Origin: Bimuria novae-zelandiae CBS 107.79
Taxonomy: Eukaryota > Ascomycota > Dothideomycetes > Pleosporales > Didymosphaeriaceae
Assembly (NCBI GenBank): GCA_010015655.1
Contig: ML976720.1
Coordinates: 238,111 to 302,110 of the forward strand
Direction of reading: 5' to 3'
Length of the DNA: 64,000 nt
The position numbers and the translations under genes were made by a program. Shown here piece after piece: positions 10,224 to 20,251 of the stretch; within the stretch, counting starts at the first letter, position 1, and each line of letters starts with the position of its first letter. Under the pieces are notes generated by a model. That model did no database searches. It was given only the letters and a program-made list of their open reading frames with translations, and had not been told where the DNA came from.

Positions 10224-11929
10224 AGTATATCCAGCCCTGCTCCGCGAGGCCGATCAATAGCTTATATAGAACATCAAACCCAACGGTAAGTTTTGCAATG
10301 CGGACGGAAAGTTAAAGGCAACGAGAAATGTAGCAAGAGAGCAGATCACCACCCGCGACCTCGTCATCCTCCACATTTACCGCCGCCACACCCGCATCGC
10401 CGTCGCTCTGCGAACGACAAGCATGCGCTCGAGCGCGCTATTGGCTGGAGTGGGAGGGTATCTGGTGCTGACGGGCGGTACGGCGCGCGCTGCTCGCCTC
10501 GTCCGTGACGACAACTTCTTGTATCATGCATACGTCTTCGTGCCATCCATCTACATAAAATAGATATCCTTCTGCGTGAAGAGCGTTTGATGAGAGTCGC
10601 AAATGGTATGACGGTCTATCCTTGTTCTCCTCGGAAATTCGAAGATGGCGCTTCTCCACGAGCCCCCAAGGTCGCACACACGTGTGCGTGCTGCAGTGCG
10701 AGCTGCAGTGCGAATCCCATGGCCTGAAGTCCATCCGTAGGTGCGGTCGTTCCTGGCCCTGCGCTCCCCACTAAAGCAAAGAATTACCTAATGCACACCG
10801 AGGTTTCCCCAGCGCAGGCGTAGCGCGCGATGAATTAACGCTGTGATCCCCCAAATTTTCTTCGCGCACCACCCACACTCGATAACGCAATGCACGCTGC
10901 ACACGCGGCCATCATTCACGACCGCTGGGTCCCTGCGCGCCCGCAGCGTGGTCTGCCCGCATACAGCACATCCATAGATTACCAGCGTGCAACGCGCCCC
11001 TGCAAAGCGTGCTGCAAGCCGAGGCTACGCGCTCGTGAGTGGTCTTTTGATCGCCGAAGCAGGGCCAGGGCTGGGGCCGGGGTCCGCTTTTCCCCGGTGA
11101 CATCTACCGGCATGTTCTCTTTCCGCAGAGCAAGTGTTTCGAGAGCCTGCAGAGTGTCAGACGTGTGGGTGGAAATTGTCCGCGAAGTGGGTAGCAGCGC
11201 ATTTGGAATCGAGGGTGGAGTGGGTGATCAGAGAGGGGCCTTGGGGCCGGGCAGTTAGGGTGAAAGGATGGACGCGCGTTGGCTAGATGAATGGTGGGAC
11301 CGACCGGGAGGCTGCAGATGGGTTCGACGCCTGTATGTGCGATGGTGGCGCTGCGACATGGATGACGAAGGACTCGTCGGACTTCGATGATGAGCGAGGG
11401 TCGCAGCACCGGCATGACCCGTACGAAAACGTTCGATCCAGAGATAGATGGATGGTCGGATGAAGAGTATGTGTGATTGGTAAAGGGAATTCATTTGAGG
11501 CTGGCTAAAAGCGACGCTGTGAAGACGGCAGGCGCTGCGAACAAATAGGGTATCATCCCAGAGAAAACTATTCGATAGTTTTTTTCCCTTCCCGAACCAG
11601 GTGTGAAATAAAAAGAGAAAGGCAACAGGCGTAGCGTGTCGCTAGAGGTATCATTCGTGAACGTAGGAAAAATGGACAAGGACGTATGCAGACCCCCGAA
11701 CCTGGCCCCCAAAATTCAAGACATACATACCACAATACAAATGTGATCACAAAGCCCAGTAAGATAATATATGTGATCGCCGAATCACCGTAATCAAACG
11801 TCATCCGAGACTGAATGCCGAAAGTAGGAAACAGGATGGCCAGCAAGTGGAGGCTGGCTGTCAAAAGAATATGCTACACTGAGAATGGGTAGACTCGACG
11901 ATGCGGAAATGGTAAGGGAACATGGTGGT
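10224..11929. other. GC-rich intergenic segment
   Basis: Several 60-120-codon frames occur in parallel on both strands, with Pro/His/Arg-rich low-complexity translations, as expected by chance in GC-rich DNA. A hydrophobic 98-codon frame at 11864-11568 (-) lies just downstream of the next gene and is more likely its 3' UTR. No supported gene, repeat or RNA was seen. Confidence 0.4.
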
Positions 11930-14900
11930 CTAGTTTTCTTCCATGAGCGGCTGGTCGTCGCCAGCTTCGCGCCACTCCCGTGAGCGCTCAGCCAAGCGTT
12001 TGACGCCCATTATGCGGTCAGCCCACAGGGCTTCCGATGGGGTCCGGAATGTGTATGCGCGTTGAGATGAAATGACGCCGATCGCTTGGAGCACAGCCTT
12101 GCGCGAGTCGCGTCCGAACACTGCAGGGTGGTTTATCCATTCCAAGCTGGATTCCAACTCAGCGTCGAGCGCATGCATGGTCGTCGCATCAATACCGGCT
12201 GCTGGCGTGAAAGGATTCTCCGAGTGTGGAGAGGGTGTCCTGGGGCGATCGGCGCCTTCCACAGGCGATGACTGACCTGTGCTTCCAGGTGCGCTTGGCG
12301 GGTCGTTTCGTCGGTGGCCGGGTGGTGGTAGAGGAGGCAGGCCACCTTTACCGAGACCCTTCAAGATACTCCTCGTCTCTTTCAGCAGGTGGTGAGCCCG
12401 CTCGTGCTGACCCCGTGACACTAAAGTAAGCGCACGCGTCAACATATCCGACGTCAGCAACTCCATCCTCCGCTGCACAACATGAGGATGTGGCGGGATC
12501 GGTGGCGTCGGTGGCCGGCCACTTGAGGACTTCCTAGACAGAGATGGTAAGATGGTGATAGCCAACAGGGATGGGCGTGGTAGATGTGCAATTTGGCCGT
12601 CCCTCAGAATGTCGCCATAGGTAAGATCCGCCTGGATCAGGGGCGCTTCTTCGACGCTCAGGCTGCGAGACTCATCCTGGTCGAGGGGTCCCCCTAGCGC
12701 TTCCAAGCCTGAAACGATGGTTTCCCATGGATCTTGCGGAGGCTGCTCTGGAGATGCGGTGTCTGGCGAAATGGCGAGTTGTACAAGGATGTCTACCAGG
12801 CGTGTTAGTGCTTCTTCATTTAGCATGTACTGCAATATTACGTACCCCTCTTGTCTCCAAAGCGTAGGTCGCCCAACGATGCTTCGGCATCACGGCCAGT
12901 AGCCCGCTTGGTGATGTGCAATGCACCGCTGATCTTTACGAACTTTGCTGGTGACCCCTCAGGTAGGCGGAGCTTAAGTTTCACGTTTTGGTGGGAGGTG
13001 GTTTGCAGTGAGCCGAGGCACCCCGCCACACATTCCCGCAGCATCATCCAGTCCTTCACGTACATGTAAGACGCCTTAGTGCGCGTGGACAGTTCGATCA
13101 TGGTGTCCGGCTTGTGGGTCAACCCAAGACCGAATGAATGAATGGTTACCCTGCATAATTGTCAGATTTCCGAGTTGGGAAGTGGCAGTTAACATGCGAA
13201 CTTACTTGGCAGCCTCGGCTCGCGAAACCACGAAATCGACGCTCTCTACATCCGAGGTGGACGAGTCGCTGATGAGGAGGATGCTTGAGAGCGGGTTGTT
13301 CGACTTGCGCTGCATGAGCAGGTCCATGGCCACATTCGCGCCTTCCACCACATCGGCGCGAAGACTCTTCTGACCCACTGGTCGGATTGAGTCGAGTACC
13401 TTTGACCAGTCTCTCCAGTTTTTGCTTGTCATGCCAACAATGGGCACGCCTCCGCCGCTGGAGCCGAATGTGACCAGCCCCATGCGGTCGCGTTCGCCCA
13501 GGTTCTGCACCAAGAAGCGGAGCGTGTCGCGTAGCAAATTGATTTTCAAGCCCTGCATCGAGGAGGATACGGGAATGACCACGACGATGTCCAGGGGCAC
13601 GTGTAATCCACCGGAAATACGTGGCTCAGGCCCGCCGGCGCGCGAGTTGGTGTACTCTGTAGGCGCAGTCACGGTGGAGCGCGCGGCGCCGTACGACGAG
13701 GCAACTGATGAGATGCGCTTTGGCCGGCGGTAGTCCTCATCTTCTGTGCCCGAGTTGTCCTGATCATAGTCTGGGAGACGCTGCGGCGTGGGAAAGTCCA
13801 TCCGGATGTCCATAAGGGCGCGTCGCCATAGCTCCAGCTGGCTTCTGTTCTGGAACTGCAGGTGGAACGAGGGCAGTTCGGCCACGGAAAGGCTGAGGGT
13901 CAGAATGGCCTCGTCGGGCGAGTGCTCGACCTGGTTGAGGTGCTTCTTGATCAGAATGGAGCCCTTTAAGGTGCATTTGGGCTTCTTGGGCATGGCCGAC
14001 TCGCCCTCCCACTTGTCTGGCGGCGGTGTCTTCTTCTCCTTGACGCAGATGAGCATCTCGGAGAACAGGTAGCACTCGAGCTCCTGCCATGACTGGCGGT
14101 CCTTCCCAACGCGCACGTGGCCGTGCAGTCGCAGCTTCCCAAAACGTGAAAAGTCCAGGCCGTGCCAATTGTCGACGCGTGAATGCAGGTCCTCGGTGAT
14201 CTCTTCCAGTGCCTCTTCCGATTCGTACGGCGTGTCGAATTGTCGATTGTTCCGCACTGGCGACTTTGTGTGCCCAAAGTTCTCGGTGGCGCTCGCTATT
14301 GATGGCATCGGCGGCGCGCCTCGCACATCTTCGGGATCCGCCCTCCACTTGCCCTCGACCACCTCTACCGTCACCAGACACGTCAGGCTCTGCTGTTGGC
14401 GCGACTTGCTCAGCGTCGGAAACTCGCTCCGCACTGTTACCGTGGGTGCCGGTATCGGGCTCTTCAGCAGTCCTCGCGGGTTGCTGAGGCTGGATTCCAT
14501 CGACTGCACGTCGTAATCGTGCCGCCGGCCGTCGTGCGTCGCCGCATAGTCACCTGACGATGCAACGCCCGTGGCGCCACTGTCACTGCGCAGGTGCTGC
14601 CGCGACGTGGACCGCATGTTGTTGTCCGACCGCTCGCGAGAATGGGACGAATCTCGCGGCCGCGATACGTGCGATTGCTGGTACCGACTGCTGAGATCAC
14701 TGTCATTTCGAGGCCTACCCGTGACCTGCGGTGTGGGCTCGCTCCGCCCTTCGCTCCGCAAAGTCTGATCGTCCCAAGGCGTGGGCGTATTTTGATTGCT
14801 TCGGTGGCTGTTGCCATCGTTCTGTACCGACCGGACAATGTTACTCAGTTTCTCTGCCGTACCCGTCAGCAACGCTTCACCAGACTTCCTGCCACCACAA

Positions 14901-15528
14901 CTTACCCAGGTCCAGCACGTTCCCACCGCGGCTAGTATCCAATCCTAGCGTTGCATTGCAGGTGGGGCAATGTTGCGAATCAAACTCGCGGATGTACTCG
15001 AAGAAGCAGGCCTCGTGAGAGACATGACCGCAAGACAGTTGCAGTATGCGCTCTCCACGAAGAGTGTGCTCCAGCGGCTCCTCACAGACCGCGCACTCGC
15101 TGCCTATAAAGGTACGCTCGCGACGCGTACGAGACCGCTCGATGTCGAGCACTCCTGCCATCCCTCTGCCCGACCGTGGGGGGAGTTGGGAGTCGAATGT
15201 TGCGTCACTCCTGTTCGCGTGTGTGTGCGTTCTGCCCGACGTGGTCTTCGAATGCGCACTGCGCGAGCTGGGTCGATAACCTCCTAGAAAAGACATGAGT
15301 GGACCGAGCGCAGAGACAGGGTTTCTGTGGTTAATTACTGTGGTCCACTGTTGATCCAAACTCGACTGTCTTGGACTTCTCCTTGCGATGACTGCTCTTG
15401 TTGCGGCTCCGGTGTCCTAGAAGCCCGAGTTCGAAGAGGTTTTGTTCAATATCCGACGACGCCTCTTTCCGACAAAGAGGTGGGTTGAGTGGGTTCCGAC
15501 GAGACAAGGAGGATTCGATGGACGACAT
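11930..15528 (-). CDS. Far1/Ste5-like RING-H2, PH and VWA scaffold protein
   Basis: Five exons: 15528-15339, 15283-14906, 14853-13206, 13150-12846 and 12792-11930, giving 1127 residues in a continuous frame. The four introns are 55, 52, 55 and 53 nt. The last three have clear GTAAGT/GTACGT donors and CTGAC/CTAAC branch points; the first uses a weaker GTAATT donor and TTTTCTAG acceptor. Domains in order: a basic Ser-rich N-terminus; RING-H2 at about residues 127-172 (ligands C127, C130, C148, H150, H153, C156, C169, C172); a long Ser/Arg-rich disordered linker; a PH domain at about 425-543; and a von Willebrand A domain from about 608. The MIDAS motif reads IPVSSSM, so the usual leading Asp is Pro. 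A C-terminal segment rich in Pro and Ser follows. RING plus PH plus VWA is the architecture of yeast Far1/Ste5 pheromone-pathway scaffolds, so a role in MAP-kinase or ubiquitin signalling at membranes is likely but inferred. The start is the first ATG in frame, with a stop three codons upstream. Confidence 0.88.
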
Positions 15529-18362
15529 GGAACCTCAGGAGATGGCTGGTCCCTCGCTTCACCCTCGTTTCAGCATGGAGAATGCGCCCGGAAGATCGTC
15601 TAGGATGATGCCACGGGCTGTGGGCTCTGCAGTCGAGGCGGGACCTTGTGCGCAGGGGTTGTTCGGATCGGAAACGAGGCTTTAAGACGAGAGGGGGCAA
15701 TGATAGTATGGGCAATTGCAGTGGCGCGAAAGGTGATTGAAGAGAACGAGATGAGGATTCAGTGTCCAAGAATCAGGCAGGAGGTTTTGCGGGGACCATC
15801 GGCAGCAGGAGTTAGAAACTCGCGTGCAACCACCAAGCAAGCCTGCCGGATGCAAGCTGCAGGCTGTCTCGCGACCCCTGCACTTGGGGCAACGCCGCGA
15901 CGGTCGAGCTCCATTAGGGGGGTTTTCACCGTACCAGACACGGCGCCACATGTCGAACCATTGGCAGAAATGGTACCCTTGACTAAGTCAACCGTCATGG
16001 TGGAATTAACGACCCGTGCGCTGGATCGTTGGTCTAGCCCAGCCCGCAATCTTCATTGACACGCGAAACATGCGACGCCAGTGCTTTGGGAGTCGGAACT
16101 ATTTGAGGGTGAAGGAAGTATTCGACGAACGATCCCCGTTTGGCAGGTTGTCTTTCACGTCCTACCACTAGGATGGAGACCCGCACCCGTAGCGGCAGTG
16201 GTCCGGCAGCTACGCGAGTACGCATTTGGCATGCAGCGTGCAGTCACATTTTGCTTGAACAGCGAGAAATGGAAACGATATTTGGATGGCCATAGTGGAG
16301 CATCACACCTTACTTCAAAGGCCTATATCGCCAGTTATTATGGGTAACCGTTTGTGAGCATGCCGACTTGCGTCCTTGCGCCAAGCGTCGTCGCCATCGT
16401 CGTCCACGAGTCAGAACCATTTCGACACTTCCCCGAAAACTCAGGGTATCGCTGTTAGATCCTCTTAGCGAAGAGGGTACTACGGGTTCTGACAGCGGCG
16501 TGCATGCCACTGAAATGGCACGCCTATGGGCCCTGAAGCCTCCTGCGCAAAAAACAAATCACGATCTCCACCAGTTTCCTCCCTGCAGAGTTGATTGCCC
16601 CGCAGGTACTGAGGTACAGGCTTTTTCCCGCTACGTAAAGGGCCTGCATATTTACCTCACCCGAATGCAGATGTTCACGCGCCGCATTCCTTCGGGCTGG
16701 ACCGAAACAAAATGTGGAGTAACAAAAAACACCGTTGACTCGCTGTCGGCTATCCACAATCGCCGCCCAAAACAACTAAATCAACGGTCCGTTCACAGAC
16801 ATGATATGTGATGTGATTGTTTCGAGCTTTCGAAAGCGATCCCGTTCATGGCAATGGACATCTGGAAGTGGCATGCGCGCCGTTGGTGGCATTTGCTCGG
16901 TTGTGAGTTGTGTTTCAACATGACCGCGAAGCGGAAGACTGCAGTGACAGTTGATTATTACGACTTGTGGCGAAGGGCTTTTAACAATACTCGACTTAGG
17001 TCTTCATTACTTTTCTCAAGTTCCGAGCATCGTCTGCAAAGTTTTGGCGCCTGAAAGGGAATTGAATTCCTATCTAACCCGCAGGCAGTGGGAGAAATTG
17101 ACGGGGTGCTATTCTCGCGAATGCGCGCAATTGAATGGTTGCCATACTGTTCACGGTCGCTAGGTCTGTTGGCGGTCGACGACACGGGCCCATCCGAACC
17201 GTAATCCAACGTCATCTTCCCGGAACCTGCTTTCACGTTGCATTGCACATGTCGCCTGCTCTCTGGTGATGCTTCCATCATGGTGCTGTGGATGAGAGCA
17301 GCCCGCGCAGCTGAGTGAAGCTCGATGCAGGGTTAACCATTCTATTTCTTCACGCACCATGCTCGAAAGCTTCTGGAAGCCGTCTGTGCTCGCTAGATAC
17401 TCCAATCCAATGCCTCTCCGCCTCTCTCAGGGACAATCGCATTGTAAGTGGCGTTTTATAGTTTGCGATGGGTGGTGGGCGTGCATTTTGACAGGCGGAC
17501 GGTACGAAAGTCGTGCATGACCACGTGTAAGCCCAGGTTGGTGTTCGCCGTCTCAAGCTGCATAGAAAGAAAGTTTGCGCCTTGTACCATCACCCAGATC
17601 CATAGCTGCCATACTATCACAATGCGACGTGGCTCATACGATAACTAATCATGGGCTTAATGATCATTATGACACCGACGGCCAGACGCGAACAAATCCA
17701 ACTACGGAACTCCAGCTTCTGCTCGTACACCTGGGCGAAGTCGATTGGTGTTGCAGACACGAATCACGGTTGCAATACGCGTCCACGGGTAGTTGAGGAG
17801 GATCAATACCACGTGCTAGGAGGTGCTGAACAAATGACCATTAATCAGCTTCAGCTCTGGGACATCGGAGATCTTCAGAGGGGTCGGGGGTTATTTTGGT
17901 ACCGATGTATGATATCCGTCAAACTCTGTTGACGCGCTAACATGAATCTAAGAAGATCTTCTTGCACGCTGGTGGCAGATCGTCCGCGAACCGCTCGAAC
18001 ATCTTGAGTATTCCAGAAGGAATTGGCTGCCTAGAGCTGCATTCGAAGCCGATCGCGGTTGTGGCTTGGACCCTTGGGATGCAGAGCTACTCTCTCATTT
18101 TTGAGGAATATGGTCTGATTCATTCTCCGGGGGCTTCTGAAGACGCAACGTAAAGTTCACTCGCGTTGTTCATGCAGTCGCCAATCATGAACACTCTGGT
18201 AGTGTATTTCACGCTTCGACAGTTCGGTCCGTCTTCGAGCACTCTCCCTAGCGCCGGCTCTACAGCGGCGTTACCCATTGTTGTGTCGACCTCGCGTAAC
18301 TGCGAGCGATTTCTTTTAGCGAAAACTTAGCATCTCCCTAGCGGTTTGCAAATCGGCCACTA
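15529..18362. other. Long intergenic region without a supported gene
   Basis: The proximal part (15529 to about 16050) should contain the promoter of the RING-PH-VWA gene. Plus-strand frames at 15646-16059, 16081-16347 and 16368-16811, and smaller ones to 18153, have no recognisable domain, no consistent splice signals and mixed codon use. Base composition is normal, so this is not RIP-treated repeat. It may hold decayed genes or unique non-coding DNA. Confidence 0.35.
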
Positions 18363-18871
18363 CAAGGGGCAATCTCAAGAATCATGCGCGTCACGTGCGA
18401 CAGGGATTCTTGCAGGGGTAGGAACACGAAATCGTCGGCATCTCCGCGTCATCAGGAAGGTCGACAAATACACCAAAATGAGGTGTTTTGAGATGTCTTA
18501 ACTATGCGGTAAAGTTGTTCTGGCGCCCTTGAGGCCTTACTCTAGCTGCTGCCGCAAGTAATTCCTGCAGAGAATCGCCCTTTGCGAGGTTTTGGATGCG
18601 TCTGTACGCCTGTCCAGCAGCCGAGTCAGAGATGTCCAAATTGACAGAGATTTCGGGGTAAGTAAGGCCATATTTTCTGCGGAGAACAATGATAGCACCT
18701 AATTGGGCGTCTGTAAAAGTAGGGGAACCTTTTTTGGCATAGAAATCGGCCATAGTGGGTGAGAAAGTAGAGGTCAAAGTAGTAGAGTTGACGCCTCGAG
18801 AGACTCTGAGAAGACTCGCTTAAAGTCTTGGCAGGTCACGTGACGCGCATGATTCTTGAGATTGCCCCTTG
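18363..18871 (-). mobile_element. Miniature internally deleted Tc1/mariner-type element
   Basis: TIRs of about 36 bp (CAAGGGGCAATCTCAAGAAT... ending CGTCACGTG) are essentially perfect. A TA duplication lies at 18361-18362 and 18872-18873. Total length is 509 bp. The termini resemble, but differ from, those of the 1.73-kb element at 33539-35270: both begin CAA(A/G)GGG.AAT and end the arm at GTCACGTG. Inside, the start and the very end of a transposase gene are fused, so it is a deletion derivative of a related full-length family. Base composition is normal with no RIP. Confidence 0.88.
18502..18753 (-). CDS. Fused N-terminal DNA-binding/C-tail transposase fragment
   Basis: An 83-codon frame with ATG at 18753-18751, occupying half of the miniature element. 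Residues about 10-60 are the helix-turn-helix N-terminus: PTFTDAQLGAIIVLRR, then a YPEISVNLDISDSAAGQAYR segment. It matches the larger relative at 33678 (FSDSQIGALIVFRR... SAAGKAYRR). It then jumps to the C-terminal tail QNNFTA, which is also the last six residues of the larger transposase. The deletion removed the whole catalytic domain but kept the frame open. If expressed, it could bind element ends without cutting, but no expression evidence is visible. Confidence 0.55.
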   Translation of the reverse strand: MADFYAKKGSPTFTDAQLGAIIVLRRKYGLTYPEISVNLDISDSAAGQAYRRIQNLAKGDSLQELLAAAARVRPQGRQNNFTA

Positions 18872-18873
18872 TA

Positions 18874-20249
18874 CGACATGATCACATTAAGGTGTACCGC
18901 AGGCAACGAAGGGGTGCCTCACACTACTCGAGCAAACACGTGGCGGCCGTATTCACGATCCAATCTGGCGTGCGAAGTGGGCAGGTCGATTCCTCGGATG
19001 TGCCACATAAAGTTAAACTGATCAAGGAGGCGTAAATAGTGTTTAAAGAGGGTCGATGTGCAGCATCGTAACCATGCCTTCGGTGCCACTAGATAGTACG
19101 TCCGTAGTTGCGCGCAAGATAGCGCCTTAACATAATATCCTAATAGAAAAGTAATTTTAAATACCTAGGAATATAGCTTGCTAAAGCCTATAGTATCTAA
19201 ACACTCTATAGTAAATAAATTTTTATAATCCTATACTTATATTAATTACTAGTAGACTTAAGCTACTACTACTTTAACCTTTTATAATAAAACTATGAAC
19301 TAAGCTAAATTAGAGTTACAGTATCAGTTTGCCAATATTTATAAATAATATAGTAATTAGTTCTTTACGGCTAAAAGTATTAATAAATAAATACTTATTA
19401 TTTAATAGCTTATTATAGTTTATAAGTTATTATAGCTTAGTATTTATATACACGTAAGTAGTGCACAAAAAACTAAACACCGTATATATAAAATTTTATC
19501 AACTTAGAAGTAATAGATAGTGCGTACATTTTAGCATGATAAAAATTATATAAAAAAATTCTAATACTATCTTTTATTTATAAATAGCAACTAAAAATGC
19601 GCGCGCATAAAGCTCAAAAAAGTAAATAAAAATAAGTTAATCTATAATTTACTGCGCCAACGGCTCTGGGAATATAAGGACACCGCTAGGCCCGTTGGAC
19701 AGCACGCACGACACGACGCGAAGGACCAGATCGAAATGACACTCCTATTCTGTGTTCGCGCCTCACAACTTTCCCATGGGAACTCCCGGTCATGGTACTC
19801 CGTTTTAGGAACAAGTCGATTTTCATCTCAGCTCACCCTTCCATCCTCACAGTACTAGCTACGCATGCATAGCGGTACTCCAGCGCCATACGCCAGTCCG
19901 CCGCGCATTCTCGCGCCGACCCTCCGAATTTGTCCCTGCTTTCCCTGCGCAAGACCTAAATTTACGCACCTAGATCATGCACTCCGAAAACTAGATACAA
20001 GTACGAGAGCGAGTAGCCGCAGATCTACATTACATTCCCCATGTTTAGGCACACCGCCGACGCTACAGGTGGCTGTAACCATGGTTCGGATGGCGGACCA
20101 AGATGCGCCGGCGTTCTCGATATCGGTGGCTGTTGGGCGGAATGATAATCCCGTGCGGGAGGCATTTAAACTTTAGTGGAAGTGTGGATGTGCGCCACAC
20201 ATGCGGTAGCGCGGAAGCCATAGATGTTGCGGCTGCAGCCCAACAAAAG
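18874..20249. other. Intergenic DNA with an AT-rich RIP-like block
   Basis: Bases about 19130-19655 form an abrupt AT-rich block with TAG/TTA-rich sequence and no open frames, resembling a RIP-treated repeat of unknown type. No coding motif or terminal repeat could be read in it. The flanks (18874-19120 and 19660-20249) have normal composition. A 103-codon plus frame at 19865-20176 shows no domain. Confidence 0.4.
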
Positions 20250-20251
20250 TA

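Noticed and set aside
10293..11494. Cluster of overlapping frames in GC-rich DNA
   Set aside because: Open simultaneously on both strands with Pro/Arg/His-rich translations. This is expected by chance at high GC.
11568..11864. 98-codon minus frame with possible membrane helices downstream of the scaffold gene
   Set aside because: No homology recognised. Its position fits the 3' UTR of the gene ending at 11930.
13422..15287. Several plus-strand frames opposite the scaffold gene
   Set aside because: Antisense shadows. The minus strand has a full exon-intron structure and domain order.
15294..15296. ATG 15296 as the start of the RING-PH-VWA gene
   Set aside because: It lies within the 3' end of a probable 55-nt intron. 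The spliced upstream exon gives a continuous frame with a stop just before its own ATG.
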